Source of the DNA: Pseudomonas sp. RIT-PI-AD
Lineage (GTDB): Bacteria > Pseudomonadota > Gammaproteobacteria > Pseudomonadales > Pseudomonadaceae
Assembly (NCBI RefSeq): GCF_025642785.1
Contig: NZ_JANZKU010000007.1
Location: forward strand, 124,001 to 188,000
DNA length: 64,000 bases
Direction: 5' to 3'
Position 1 is the stretch's first letter. Each line of letters begins with the position of its first letter. Below are positions 29,302-38,700 of the stretch, one piece after another. A program made the translations under genes and the position numbers. Below the pieces are notes generated by a model. It did not search any database, was not told where the DNA came from, and saw only the letters and a list, made by a program, of their open reading frames with translations.

Positions 29302-30315
29302 ATGGGCAAGCGAGTGGCGCTGGTACTGGGCTCGGGCGGCGCGCGCGGCTACGCGCACATCGGCGTGATCGAAGAACTGGAGGCTCGCGGCTACCGCATC
29401 GACTGCATCGCCGGCTGCTCCATGGGCGCGGTGGTGGGCGGCATCTACGCCGCCGGCAAATTGCGCGAATACCGCGAGTGGACCGAAAGCCTGGATTACC
29501 TCGACGTGCTGCGCCTGATCGACGTCAGTTTCCGCCTGGGGGCGATACGCGGCGAAAAAGTCTTCGGGCGCATCCGCGACATCGTCGGCGAAATCGATAT
29601 CGAGGACCTGCGCATCCCCTATACCGCGGTCGCCACCGACCTCACCAACCAGCAGGAAATCTGGTTCCAGGAAGGCTGCCTGCACCAAGCCATGCGCGCC
29701 TCAGCGGCGATCCCCAGCCTGTTCACCCCGGTGATCCAGGGCTCGCGCATGCTGGTGGACGGCGGCCTGCTGAATCCCCTGCCCATCGTGCCGGTGGTGT
29801 CCAGCCATTGCGACCTGATCGTCGCGGTCAACCTCAACGCCACCAACCCGAAGCACTACCGCCTGCCGGTGCTGGAGCGCCCGCCGGCGATCAAGAGCCG
29901 CATCGACCTGCTGGTCGGCTCGCTGGGCTCGCGTCTGCCCTTCCTGCGCCGGGAACAGGAGCTGGACGGAGCCGGGGTCGTCGCGCCGAATCCCTGGCTG
30001 GACGAACCCGCCTCGCCCCTGGCCCAGCAACCGGCCGCTGCCCCGCAACGGGAAGGCGCTCCCAAATCCGCCAGCGGGTCGCGGGTCGCCGACATCATCG
30101 GGCCGGCCTCGCTGCTGGAGCTGATCAACCAGAGTTTCGAGGTGATGCAGACGTCCCTGGCGCAATACAAGATCGCCGGTTATCCCCCGGACATCCTGAT
30201 CAACGTGCCGAAACGGGTCTGCCGCTTCTTCGAGTTCTACAAGGCGCCCGAGCTGATCCAGCTAGGCCGTCAGGTCGCCCGCGACACCCTGGACGCCTAC
30301 GAACTCAATCACTGA
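29302..30315 (+). CDS. Patatin-like phospholipase (RssA family)
   Basis: The 337-residue protein has the oxyanion loop GSGGARGYAHIG (10-21), nucleophile motif GCSMG with Ser40, and the catalytic Asp153 in LVDGGLLNPLP. The RssA/YchK group of patatins is cytoplasmic or membrane-associated and hydrolyses acyl chains from phospholipids. A C-terminal region beyond residue 220 (Pro/Ala-rich linker then helices) is longer than the minimal domain. The start follows AAGGGGGG. Confidence 0.92.
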   Translation: MGKRVALVLGSGGARGYAHIGVIEELEARGYRIDCIAGCSMGAVVGGIYAAGKLREYREWTESLDYLDVLRLIDVSFRLGAIRGEKVFGRIRDIVGEIDIEDLRIPYTAVATDLTNQQEIWFQEGCLHQAMRASAAIPSLFTPVIQGSRMLVDGGLLNPLPIVPVVSSHCDLIVAVNLNATNPKHYRLPVLERPPAIKSRIDLLVGSLGSRLPFLRREQELDGAGVVAPNPWLDEPASPLAQQPAAAPQREGAPKSASGSRVADIIGPASLLELINQSFEVMQTSLAQYKIAGYPPDILINVPKRVCRFFEFYKAPELIQLGRQVARDTLDAYELNH

Positions 30316-30372
30316 CCGGCCGGGACACGCCTGCCTGGGCGAGCCGGCCCGGCGTTGCCAGACCGATGAAGC

Positions 30373-31290
30373 TCAGAAGATCGACCAGCCGATCCGGCTG
30401 GACAGCTTCTCCAGGGCCGCAAGCCCGGCCAGCGAATTACCGGATGGATTCAATTCCGGCGACCACACGCAGACGGTGAAGCGCCCCGGCACCACGGCGA
30501 CGATGCCGCCCCCGACCCCGCTCTTGCCCGGCAGCCCCACCCGGTAGGCGAAGTTGCCGGCCTCGTCGTACAGGCCGCTGGTGGCCATGATCGCATTGAC
30601 CTGCTTGACCTGGCGGGGGCTGAGCACCTGTTCGCCGCTGTGCATGCAGTAGCCTTGGTTGGCCAGGAAGCAAAAGGCGCGCGCCAGGTCCGCGCAGCTC
30701 ATGCGCAACGCGCAATGGTGGAAATAGCTGCGCAGCACGGCCTCGACGTCGTTGTTGAAATTGCCGAAGGCCTGCATCAGGTAAGCCATCGCTGCGTTGC
30801 GCGCGCGGAACTGGTACTCCGAGCGCGCCACGCCTTCGTCCGAAACCACATGGCTGTTGCCGCTCAGGCGCCGGACGAAGTCGCGCATGGACTGCGCCGG
30901 CGCGGCGAAGCGCGATTGGTTGATGTCGCAGATCACCAGGGCGCCGGCATTGATGAAGGGATTGCGCGGAATGCCGCGCTCGAACTCCAACTGCACCAGG
31001 GAATTGAAGGGCTGCCCGGAAGGCTCGTGGCCCAGGCGCCGCCAAATGTCCTCGCCGGAATGCTGGATCGCCTGGACCAAGCTGAACACCTTGGAAATGC
31101 TCTGGATGGAAAAGGGCACCAGCCCGTCGCCCGCGCTGTAGAGCTCGCCGTCGTTGCTGTACACAGCGATGCCCAGTTGGCTCGCCTCCACCCGCCCCAA
31201 CGCCGGAATGTAGTCGGCGACCTTGCCTTGCCCGATCAGCGGGCGGACCTCGCTGAGGATTTCGTTCAACAGTTGCTGCATGCTGCTCAT
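30373..31290 (-). CDS. glsA: Glutaminase (GlsA/GlsB family)
   Basis: The 305-residue enzyme is a serine-dependent beta-lactamase-like glutaminase. [13 protein letters not shown] carries the catalytic Ser64-x-x-Lys67, followed by [18 protein letters not shown] and [12 protein letters not shown]. It deaminates glutamine to glutamate and ammonia in the cytoplasm. Monocistronic. Convergent with the patatin gene as in PA1640-PA1638. Confidence 0.94.
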   Translation of the reverse strand: MSSMQQLLNEILSEVRPLIGQGKVADYIPALGRVEASQLGIAVYSNDGELYSAGDGLVPFSIQSISKVFSLVQAIQHSGEDIWRRLGHEPSGQPFNSLVQLEFERGIPRNPFINAGALVICDINQSRFAAPAQSMRDFVRRLSGNSHVVSDEGVARSEYQFRARNAAMAYLMQAFGNFNNDVEAVLRSYFHHCALRMSCADLARAFCFLANQGYCMHSGEQVLSPRQVKQVNAIMATSGLYDEAGNFAYRVGLPGKSGVGGGIVAVVPGRFTVCVWSPELNPSGNSLAGLAALEKLSSRIGWSIF

Positions 31291-31440
31291 TCATCCTGAC
31301 TCGGCGCGGCCGACCCGCGCGTCATCGCTAGACGCCCGCCGCGATCCGCGCATCACGGCCGCCCGCTAGCGACGGCGGAGTTGGACCGGGCGAAAACGCG
31401 CGGGTTTCGCCGTCCGGCGAAAACTCCAGGCGCGCGATCT

Positions 31441-31458
31441 TGTATCCGCTAGGTTACA
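31441..31458 (+). promoter_or_regulatory. Palindrome TGTATCC-N4-GGTTACA upstream of response regulator
   Basis: TGTATCC-GCTA-GGTTACA is an imperfect inverted repeat (one arm mismatch) 127 nt before the GTG of the response regulator. A further half-site GGATAC occurs at 31474-31479. The same layout occurs upstream of the EF-hand gene at 33333-33350, so this may be the binding site of the response regulator. Confidence 0.55.
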
Positions 31459-31584
31459 AAGACGACACCTTGAGGATACCTGGACGCAACAGCATGAAGT
31501 CGCGCGACCCGGTTCCTGGGCCGAGGAAACCGCTTCTCATCCAGCCGCCCCGCCTCGGGCGGGCGTCCTTCGGAGTTCGGCATT

Positions 31585-32301
31585 GTGGAAAACCCGAGAA
31601 CCACCCGCGCGCTGATCGTCGACGACAACGTCGAGCTGCGCGAACTGCTCGGCGGCTACCTGAGCCGCTTCAGTATCGACAGCGAGGCGGTCGGCGACGG
31701 CCAGGGCATGCGCCGCGCGATGGCCCAGAGCCGCTTCGACGTGGTGATCCTCGACCTGATGCTGCCAGGCGAGGACGGCCTGGCGCTGTGCCGGGAAATC
31801 CGCGGCAAATCCGGCATTCCGATCCTCATGCTCACCGCCCGCTGCGAACCCACCGACCGCATCATCGGCCTGGAACTGGGTGCCGACGACTACATGGCCA
31901 AGCCGTTCGAGCCTCGCGAACTGGTGGCGCGCATCCAGACCATCCTGCGCCGCGTCCGCGACGACGGACCGCGCAGCGAAAACGGCAAGCACATCCGCTT
32001 CGACGCCTGGCAACTGGACGGCGTCCTGCGCCAGTTGCAGTCCCCGGAGGGCCTGCTGGTGCCGCTGTCGAACGCCGAATTCCGCCTGCTCTGGACCTTC
32101 CTCGAATGCCCGCGGCGCGTATTGAGCCGCGAACAACTGCTGGACGCGGCGCGCGGCCGCTCGATCGAGGCCTTCGACCGCAGCATCGACCTGCTGGTGT
32201 CGCGGCTGCGCCAGAAGCTCGGCGACGATCCGCGCTCGCCGCGGTTGATCAAGACCGTGCGCGGCGAAGGCTACCTGTTCGACGCCCGCGAGATCGGCTG
32301 A
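31585..32301 (+). CDS. OmpR/PhoB-family response regulator
   Basis: The 238-residue regulator starts with GTG. The receiver domain (about 8-120) has the acidic pair DD13-14, phosphoacceptor Asp57 (VVILDLMLPGEDG), Thr and Lys105 in YMAKPFEP. A winged-helix DNA-binding domain follows (about 140-235, LSNAEFRLLWTFLECPRRVLSREQLL and RSIDLLVSRLRQKLGDD). It overlaps the sensor kinase start by one base. It resembles the OmpR/RstA-type subgroup. The signal and target genes are unknown; the adjacent EF-hand gene is the best candidate target. Confidence 0.94.
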   Translation: MENPRTTRALIVDDNVELRELLGGYLSRFSIDSEAVGDGQGMRRAMAQSRFDVVILDLMLPGEDGLALCREIRGKSGIPILMLTARCEPTDRIIGLELGADDYMAKPFEPRELVARIQTILRRVRDDGPRSENGKHIRFDAWQLDGVLRQLQSPEGLLVPLSNAEFRLLWTFLECPRRVLSREQLLDAARGRSIEAFDRSIDLLVSRLRQKLGDDPRSPRLIKTVRGEGYLFDAREIG

Positions 32302-33326
32302 TGCGTTCCGCCGATACGCTGTTCGCACGCCTGTTCGGCCTTTCGCTGCTGGCCATCGTCCTGGCGCACCTGCTGGCGTTCGCCTGGTTCAGCCTGTATG
32401 CCAAGCCGCATTTCCCGCCACCACCGCCCGCTTTCCGGGGCGAATGGACGCAACGCCCGCCTCCCCCGCCGCCGCCATTGGGCGGCCCGCTGCTGCCGCT
32501 GCTGCTGCAGTCGATCACCCTGGTGATTGCCGCCTGGTACGGCGCGCGCCTGCTGAGCCGGCCGATCCGACGCCTGTCCGAGGCGGCCGAACGCCTCAGC
32601 GAGAACCTCGACAGCCCGGCGCTGGCGGAGGACGGGCCGATGGAGTCGCGCCAGGCGGCCCGCGCCTTCAACCTCATGCAGACGCGAATCCGCGAACAGA
32701 TGCAGCAACGCGGGCGCATGCTCGCCGCCGTCTCCCACGACCTGCGTACCCCGCTGGCGCGGCTCAAGCTGCGCGTGGAACAGGTGGCCGACGATCCGCT
32801 GCGCGAGCGCATGGCGCGGGACCTGGATGAAATGGTCGGGATGCTCGACGCCACCCTGAGCTACCTGCACGAACAGCGCGCCAGCGAAGCGCCGCAGTGG
32901 TTCGACCTGCAGGCGCTGGTGGAATCGATGGCCGAGGACGCCCAGGAGCGCGGCCTCGACGTCCAGGTCGAAGGCCGCTGCGCGCCCCTGCGGGCGCAAC
33001 CCATGGCCCTGCGCTCCTGTTTGAACAACCTGCTGGACAATGCCTTGCGCTATGGCGGCGACGGCGTACGCATCCAGTTGGCCGAGCGCGACGCCGGGAT
33101 CGACGTGCGGGTCATCGACCACGGCCCCGGCATCCCGGCGGCACAGCGCGAGGCGGTGTTCGAGGCGTTCTTCCGCCTGGAAGGCTCGCGCAATCGCAAC
33201 TCCGGGGGCGTCGGCCTGGGCCTGACCATCACCCGCGAAGCCGCGCGGCGCCTGGGCGGCGACATCCGCCTGGAGGACACCCCCTGCGGCGGCCTCACCG
33301 CCGTGCTGTGCCTCCCCCGCTCCTGA
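32301..33326 (+). CDS. Sensor histidine kinase with short polyproline periplasmic loop
   Basis: The 341-residue kinase has two transmembrane helices (about 12-33 and 63-82) around a periplasmic loop of only about 28 residues, which is unusually rich in proline (runs PPPPP and PPPPPPP). A HAMP domain (about 84-137), HisKA with phosphoacceptor His146 (AAVSHDLRTPLARLK) and HATPase_c (NNLLDNALRYGG, DHGPGIP, GGVGLGLTI) follow. Such a small loop is unlikely to fold as a classic ligand domain, so sensing may be through the membrane, a metal or a partner protein. Confidence 0.94.
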   Translation: MRSADTLFARLFGLSLLAIVLAHLLAFAWFSLYAKPHFPPPPPAFRGEWTQRPPPPPPPLGGPLLPLLLQSITLVIAAWYGARLLSRPIRRLSEAAERLSENLDSPALAEDGPMESRQAARAFNLMQTRIREQMQQRGRMLAAVSHDLRTPLARLKLRVEQVADDPLRERMARDLDEMVGMLDATLSYLHEQRASEAPQWFDLQALVESMAEDAQERGLDVQVEGRCAPLRAQPMALRSCLNNLLDNALRYGGDGVRIQLAERDAGIDVRVIDHGPGIPAAQREAVFEAFFRLEGSRNRNSGGVGLGLTITREAARRLGGDIRLEDTPCGGLTAVLCLPRS

Positions 33327-33332
33327 GGCGCC

Positions 33333-33350
33333 TGTATGAAAGCGGATACA
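33333..33350 (+). promoter_or_regulatory. Palindrome TGTATGA-N4-GGATACA upstream of EF-hand gene
   Basis: It has the same TGTAT-7/N4/7-TACA architecture as the element at 31441-31458. It lies 91 nt upstream of the EF-hand protein start and just after the kinase stop. The match suggests a shared regulator. Confidence 0.55.
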
Positions 33351-33441
33351 GACTGCACATATCGCCGACATGCGCCGGGGGCAGCCTGGCAATACCGGAG
33401 GACCCTCTCCGGTTTCGCCAACGTCTAGAGGAGCGAATGCC

Positions 33442-34275
33442 ATGATCGGTGGTATCAGCGGCAGTTCGGGGTACGGCGCCTATCGCTCGACCCTCGCGAA
33501 TCTCTCGTCCACGGCGCGCTCTGCCGCGAATACCGGCAATACCAGCGCGTCCGGTTCGGGAGGAGGAAAAATCCAGGAAAAGCTGTTCGCCCTGCTGGAC
33601 AGCAACAGCGACGGCACGGTCGCCAAGGATGAATTGAGCAGCGCCATCGACGCGGCTCAAAAGAGCGACAGCAGCCTGAGCGTCGATATCGACGATCTGT
33701 TCAGCCAGCTCGATGCGAACCAGGACGGCAGCCTCGACACCTCGGAGACCGCCGCCCTGGCGCCGCCTCCACCCCCGCCGCGCGATGGCGGGCAGGCCGA
33801 CCAGGACCTGTTTGCCGCCCTGGACGCCGACGGCAGCGGCGGCATCGGCCAGGACGAGTTGAGCAGCGCGCTGGGCGTGGCCAGCGACGACAACGACGCC
33901 GCCTCGCTGTTCGCCGCCCTCGACACCGACAGCGACGGCAGCCTGAGTCAGACCGAAAGCGCTGCGTTGAACGCACCGCCTCCCCCGCCGCCCGCCCGGG
34001 ATGCCAGCGCGAACGGCCTGGACAGTGACGGCTTGTCCAAGTTGTTCAGCGCCCTGGACAGCGACGGCAGTGGCAGCGTCAGCCAGGACGAGCTGGGCAG
34101 CCTGTTCGGCGGCAGCGGTAGTGGCAGCGGCGCGTCGGCCGGCACGGATGAGAGCGGCAGCGCCTCCCAGGAAGGCTCGGCCTACGCCAAGCTGCTGGCC
34201 AATCTGGTCAAGCACTACCAGAGCGACGTCGATAGCGCGGTCAGCCTGGGTAGCCAGTTGAACCTGTCGGCCTGA
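33442..34275 (+). CDS. Multi-EF-hand calcium-binding protein
   Basis: The 277-residue acidic protein has five canonical 12-residue EF-hand loops: D53-E64, D91-E102, D128-E139, D161-E172 and D206-E217, each of the form DxDxDGxxxxxE. Hexaproline linkers (108-113 and 179-184) separate pair 1/2, pair 3/4 and the single fifth loop. No signal peptide is present; the N-terminus MIGGISGSSGYGAYRST is Gly/Ser-rich and resembles XopAW-like EF-hand proteins known from xanthomonads, so an unusual export route is possible. The start follows AGAGGAG. Its gene follows the two-component system and carries a matching upstream palindrome, which suggests a calcium-response unit. Confidence 0.88.
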   Translation: MIGGISGSSGYGAYRSTLANLSSTARSAANTGNTSASGSGGGKIQEKLFALLDSNSDGTVAKDELSSAIDAAQKSDSSLSVDIDDLFSQLDANQDGSLDTSETAALAPPPPPPRDGGQADQDLFAALDADGSGGIGQDELSSALGVASDDNDAASLFAALDTDSDGSLSQTESAALNAPPPPPPARDASANGLDSDGLSKLFSALDSDGSGSVSQDELGSLFGGSGSGSGASAGTDESGSASQEGSAYAKLLANLVKHYQSDVDSAVSLGSQLNLSA

Positions 34276-34308
34276 CGTGGGCGGGAGATGGTGAAACGAG
34301 TGCCGCCC

Positions 34309-34340
34309 CGAAGGTCGCGACGGAAGGGTCCCGACCTTCG
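34309..34340. terminator. Hairpin between EF-hand and YdgA-like genes
   Basis: The 9-bp perfect arms CGAAGGTCG (34309-34317) and CGACCTTCG (34332-34340) lie between two convergent genes. There is no T-tract. Confidence 0.5.
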
Positions 34341-34400
34341 CCTACCCCAGGCTTCGCCAGCGGACGCTTCAGGTCCGGCCGGGTGTTCGCGGCTTAGCCG

Positions 34401-35936
34401 TCACTCGGCTTCCGGCGCCGCTTCGTCTTCGTAGGGCGGCTCGTCGGGTTCTTCGCCGCTGTCTTCATCGGCGCCCTGCGGGAGGACGCCGGCCGGCGCG
34501 CCGGCCATGCCCAGGAAGGTGTCGAGGAAAGCCTGCAGGCTGGAGCGATTGCCATTGAAATCCACCTGGCCGTCGGCGTAGGCGAGGCTGGACACCAAGT
34601 CTTCGCCTTGCAGGGTCGCCATGCCGGTGGCCAACGCCATGCCGCTGGCCATCTCGGTCGCCGCCGCAGCCTCCTGGGCGATGGCCTGCGGGTCGCTGCT
34701 GTCGCTCTGCAAGGCGGCCAGGTCGCCGATGCTTCCCTTGGCCACCGACAACCGCGCATCCAGCTTCTCGATGATCTGCTTGGCCAAGCGGTCGGCGGGC
34801 TGCTCGAAGGAATCGGGCTGCGCCAGGTTCAGCGACAGGTTGAAGCGGCTTTCCCCGTGGGGGGTTTTCAGCGACAGCGTCTCCAGGGCGACGCTCGGCT
34901 TGGCGGCCAGCAGACGCTTGAGGTCCGCTTGCAGGCGGACCTTTTGCTCGGCGCTGAGCTCGGCGTTTTCTTGCCCCTTCACCTGAGTCTGCGCCGCGTA
35001 CGCCGTATAGAGTTCGCCGAGGGACTTCAGCGCCGCGCCGTCCAGGTTCTTCAGGCTCCAGATCATCTGCAGGGCGCCGACGTCCTTGCCGTCGTAGCCG
35101 AGCATGCCGATGTCGTAGCCCATCCGCGCGGCGACCTTGTCGCCTTCCTGCTGCAAGCTGTCGTTCTCGACGAAATCGCGGAAGGTGATCGGCGGCTTGC
35201 CCTGGGCGGCGATCTGCGCCTGCTTGATCCGCACCTCGCTGGCACCCAGGTAGAGATCCTGGAGGCCCTTGCTGTAGTCGCTGCTCAGCTGCAAGCCGCT
35301 GATCGCGAGGTCCACCGGGCCGGTGGTCGACTCCTGGGCCGTCATACGCAGGCTGTCCATGCGGGCGTCGAACTTCATCCGCTGGGCCTCGCGGGTGTTG
35401 GAATGGGTCACCTCGAGGCCGGAAAGCGTCAGGTGGGTCTGCGCATCGAGATCGCTGTCGAAGGGCAGCAGCTTGCCTGTGCCTTCCACGGATTCGTCGT
35501 AGCCGATGCTCGCCTGCCCGACCAGCGGCGACGCTCCACCGGTGGCCTCGAACCACTTGTCCACCAGGGGATTGCGCTCCAGGCGATAGTTGCTGGCGGC
35601 CATCACCGGCATCAGCTTGAGGGCTTTCAGCCGCGACAGCGGGAAGGGACCGTGGTCGATCTCATCGACGAGCAGGAGCTCGACGTCGCGCATTTCGCCC
35701 TTCAACTCGCCCTTGTAGGTGAAGCGATAGTGCGCGGTGCTGCCGAAAACGCCGGTCTCCAGCGAGGTCAGCTGGAGGCCGGCGCCCGGCATGACACCTT
35801 GCAGCGCCTGGTTCGCCTGGACGAGCGAGGTCTGCAGCACCCCTTCCAGGCGGCTGCCGGTGTACCAGGCTGCGGCGGTGATGGCCGCGCCGGCGACTAC
35901 GATGATCCCTACAGCGATTCCTGCTGATTTATTCAT
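34401..35936 (-). CDS. YdgA family (DUF945) envelope protein
   Basis: The 511-residue protein has an N-terminal signal anchor (about 5-25) and a long repetitive beta-rich domain of the DUF945/YdgA type: YRFTYKGELKG, VELLLVDEIDHGPFPLSRL, VEGTGKLLPFDSDLDAQTHLTLSGLEVTHS. The C-terminus is very acidic (DEPPYEDEAAPEAE). The family is common in gammaproteobacteria and lacks a firm function. It is probably periplasmic and membrane-tethered. Confidence 0.85.
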   Translation of the reverse strand: MNKSAGIAVGIIVVAGAAITAAAWYTGSRLEGVLQTSLVQANQALQGVMPGAGLQLTSLETGVFGSTAHYRFTYKGELKGEMRDVELLLVDEIDHGPFPLSRLKALKLMPVMAASNYRLERNPLVDKWFEATGGASPLVGQASIGYDESVEGTGKLLPFDSDLDAQTHLTLSGLEVTHSNTREAQRMKFDARMDSLRMTAQESTTGPVDLAISGLQLSSDYSKGLQDLYLGASEVRIKQAQIAAQGKPPITFRDFVENDSLQQEGDKVAARMGYDIGMLGYDGKDVGALQMIWSLKNLDGAALKSLGELYTAYAAQTQVKGQENAELSAEQKVRLQADLKRLLAAKPSVALETLSLKTPHGESRFNLSLNLAQPDSFEQPADRLAKQIIEKLDARLSVAKGSIGDLAALQSDSSDPQAIAQEAAAATEMASGMALATGMATLQGEDLVSSLAYADGQVDFNGNRSSLQAFLDTFLGMAGAPAGVLPQGADEDSGEEPDEPPYEDEAAPEAE

Positions 35937-36003
35937 GAAAGGACTCTGAACGTTTCCATTGGAGGTGATGGACGCCCGCGCGGACGCGCCGGCGTTGGGC
36001 CGC

Positions 36004-37062
36004 TCACGCGGTGGGCGGCAGCGATTGGCGCGGCTCTCCGGCCAGCCAGTCGGTGATCAGGCTGTAGGCGACGGCCAACAGCGTCGGGCCGAGAAACAGC
36101 CCCATGAAGCCGAACGCGAGGATCCCGCCGAACACGCCCAGCAGCACCACCACCAGGGGCAGGTTGCCGCCGCGGCTGATCAGGTAGGGCTTGAGCACGT
36201 TATCCACGCCACTGACGATGAAGGTGCCCCAGATCCCGAGGAAGATCGCGTAGCCGTATTCGCCGTGCCAGAACAGCCAGGCGGTGGCGGGTACCCAGAC
36301 CAGCGGCGGTCCCATGGGGATCAGGCTGAGCAGGAAGGTCAGGATGCCCAGAACCAGGGCACCGGGGATGCCGGCGATCCAGAAACCGATGAGCGCCAGC
36401 GCGGCCTGGGCGGCGGCGGTGCCTATGACACCGTTGACCACGCGCTGCACGGTACCGGCCACCAGCGCCAGGTAATGTTCGGCGCGCTCGCCGATCAGGC
36501 GTTCGAGGGCGCGGCGCACCAGCTCGGCCATGCGCGGGCCGTCGCGGTAGAAGAAGAACACCAGGGCCAGGCTCAGGCCGAGTTCCAACATGCCGCCGCC
36601 GATCTGCGCGCTGCGCGCCAGCAGCCAGTTGCCCATCAACCCCATGTAAGGCTTCAGGCTGGCGAAGAACGCCGCGCCCTGTTCGTCGATGGTCTGCCAC
36701 AGCTGCACCAGCCGCCCCCCGACCAGGGGAACGCCGGCGAGCCAGTCCGGCGGCTGCGGAAAGCCGTCCACCTGGATGTTCTTCACCAGCTCGGTGGCGT
36801 CGCGGATGTGGTCGGCCAGGTTGAACCCCAGCCACACCAGCGGCAGCGCCACCAGCAGCGTCCAGCCGGCGGTGAGCAGCGCCGCCGCGGCGGTGTGCCG
36901 GCCGCCCAGCGCGCGGGTCAGTAGGCGCATCAGCGGCCAACTGGCGAACGCCAGCACGGCGGCCCAGAACAGCGCCGACCAGAACGGCGCCAGGACCCAC
37001 ACGCACGCGCCGAGAAGGCCAAGCAGCAGGATCTGCACCAGCAGACGGTCGTTATTGAACAT
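36004..37062 (-). CDS. AI-2E family (PerM/YdiK-like) transporter
   Basis: The 352-residue membrane protein has about seven to eight transmembrane helices. Its C-terminal family signature reads VDNVLKPYLISRGGNLPLVVVLLGVFGGILAFGFMGLFLGP. The family includes the autoinducer-2 exporter TqsA and many permeases of unknown substrate. A gap of about 75 nt separates it from the upstream DUF4892 gene on the same strand. Confidence 0.9.
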   Translation of the reverse strand: MFNNDRLLVQILLLGLLGACVWVLAPFWSALFWAAVLAFASWPLMRLLTRALGGRHTAAAALLTAGWTLLVALPLVWLGFNLADHIRDATELVKNIQVDGFPQPPDWLAGVPLVGGRLVQLWQTIDEQGAAFFASLKPYMGLMGNWLLARSAQIGGGMLELGLSLALVFFFYRDGPRMAELVRRALERLIGERAEHYLALVAGTVQRVVNGVIGTAAAQAALALIGFWIAGIPGALVLGILTFLLSLIPMGPPLVWVPATAWLFWHGEYGYAIFLGIWGTFIVSGVDNVLKPYLISRGGNLPLVVVLLGVFGGILAFGFMGLFLGPTLLAVAYSLITDWLAGEPRQSLPPTA

Positions 37063-37136
37063 GATGGCTCCGGGGCGGCGGAAAGGCGGGGCTATGCTAG
37101 CGGCTTAGCCATCGCCAGGGGGGACACAGGTCTCGA

Positions 37137-37946
37137 TCAGCGCAACCAGGTCAAGCGAAGGCGCTCGCTGGGCGTTTCGTCCAGCTCCAGCCGGGCGCTG
37201 CGCACACCCGCCTCCACCAATGCCTCGCGCCAGCGCTCGGCTGCCGGACCGGCGATGGCCACGCGCAGGGAAGTGTCGGTGCGCAGGGTTTGCGCGAGCA
37301 GTTCCAGCCAGGGCGCCTCCGGCTCGCCCGTGGCCTGCTGCAAGGTCAGGGTGCCGCTGGCGCGCAGCTCGCGCAGCAATGTCGCGGCGTTGGGCAGCAG
37401 GTCGCCCAGGGGCGCGCTGGCATCCAGTTGCTCGGCATGCAGGTAGGCCCGGCGGTTGCCCCGGGTGATCGAGTAGAGGGCCAGCAGGCTGTCCTGGCGC
37501 GGGCTGGCCAGACGCAGGAGCAGATAGGCCTGTTCGTCGTCGGAACCATAGAGTATGGGATTGCCGAAGACCGTGTTGGCCCACAGGCTGCTCGATCCGC
37601 AGTCGCGGCCCTGACACCAGTACAGCGGCTCCGCACCCTGGGCGAGCAGCGCCTGGCGGGCGAAATCGAAGGCCTCGGTGGCCGAATGCCCGCTCGGCAG
37701 CAGGTAGGTCACGGCGGTCTGCCGGCCCTGCACATCGACTTTCCGCTCGTAGCGCAATTGGTTGCTGATGCGGCGGATCGGCCCGAGCGGATAGATTCGC
37801 TCCACCGCGTCGCCTTCCTTGAAGACGGCGATTTCCGCCTGGGGATAACGCGGCAACGTCTCCGGGTCGTGGCTGCCCGGCGGCTCGGCCGCTTGTACCG
37901 AAGCGAGCGACAGCAGCCCCAGCAGGGCCGGCAAGTATGAACGCAT
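37137..37946 (-). CDS. DUF4892 protein, secreted
   Basis: The 269-residue protein has a signal peptide (MRSYLPALLGLLSLASVQAA). The domain GSHDPETLPRYPQAEIAVFKEGDAVERIYPLG and the disulfide-like LYWCQGRDCGSSSLWANTVFG are typical of DUF4892. The C-terminal part (LRVAIAGPAAERWREALVEAGV) looks like an alpha/beta subdomain. Periplasmic; unknown function, found mainly in pseudomonads. Confidence 0.83.
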   Translation of the reverse strand: MRSYLPALLGLLSLASVQAAEPPGSHDPETLPRYPQAEIAVFKEGDAVERIYPLGPIRRISNQLRYERKVDVQGRQTAVTYLLPSGHSATEAFDFARQALLAQGAEPLYWCQGRDCGSSSLWANTVFGNPILYGSDDEQAYLLLRLASPRQDSLLALYSITRGNRRAYLHAEQLDASAPLGDLLPNAATLLRELRASGTLTLQQATGEPEAPWLELLAQTLRTDTSLRVAIAGPAAERWREALVEAGVRSARLELDETPSERLRLTWLR

Positions 37947-37954
37947 GGTGCTCC

Positions 37955-38614
37955 TCAGCGCGTCAGGATGGTTTGTGCGCTGGCAACCAGCTCGTCGCTC
38001 GCTTGTAGCGGCTTGGGAATCTGCAGGCCACGCTGCACCGCCGGCCGCGCGTCGATCGCCGCTATCCAGCGCTGCAGGTGGTCGAGGCCTTCCAACGAGA
38101 CGCCGGCCCAGCCGTGCAACCGTACCCAGGGATAGGTGGCGATGTCGGCGATGCCGTAGCTGTCGGCGAGGTATTCGGCTTCCGCCAGGCGCCCGTCGAG
38201 AACCTCGTAGAGGCGCCGGGTCTCGTTCTGGTAGCGGGCGATGGCGGCGGGGAGCTTTTCCGGGAAATAACGAAAGAACACGTTGGCCTGGCCTTGCATC
38301 GGGCCCACCCCGCCCATCTGGAACATCAGCCACTGCACCGCCCGGGAACGGCCCTTGGGATCGCTCGGCAACAGGTGCCCGGTCTTCTCCGCCAGGTACA
38401 GCAGGATGGCGCCGGACTCGAACACTGCAAAGTCTTCCTCGCGATCGACGATGGCCGGGATGCGCCCGTTGGGGTTGATGCGCAGGAAGGCGGGGGTCTT
38501 CTGCTCCTGCTTGTCGAACGACAACGCATGCACCTCGTAGGGCAATCCCAACTCTTCGAGGGCGATGGAAATCTTCTGGCCATTGGGCGTGGCGGCGGTA
38601 TAGAGGTCGATCAT
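37955..38614 (-). CDS. Glutathione S-transferase family protein (YfcG-like)
   Basis: The 219-residue protein begins [26 protein letters not shown] and has [19 protein letters not shown] and [16 protein letters not shown], the glutathione-binding N-terminal thioredoxin-like domain. An all-helical C-terminal domain follows ([16 protein letters not shown]). This pattern is characteristic of YfcG/Ure2-like nu-class proteins with disulfide reductase activity. Monocistronic or first of a pair with the downstream DUF4892 gene, 8 nt away. Confidence 0.9.
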   Translation of the reverse strand: MIDLYTAATPNGQKISIALEELGLPYEVHALSFDKQEQKTPAFLRINPNGRIPAIVDREEDFAVFESGAILLYLAEKTGHLLPSDPKGRSRAVQWLMFQMGGVGPMQGQANVFFRYFPEKLPAAIARYQNETRRLYEVLDGRLAEAEYLADSYGIADIATYPWVRLHGWAGVSLEGLDHLQRWIAAIDARPAVQRGLQIPKPLQASDELVASAQTILTR

Positions 38615-38700
38615 CGGGGGCTCTCCTGTCCGAGCCGCCAGCCTCCGCACTTGCCCCAGGCAAGTCAAGGCGCCTTTGCCACAGGGTTTTTCCTGTCCGC

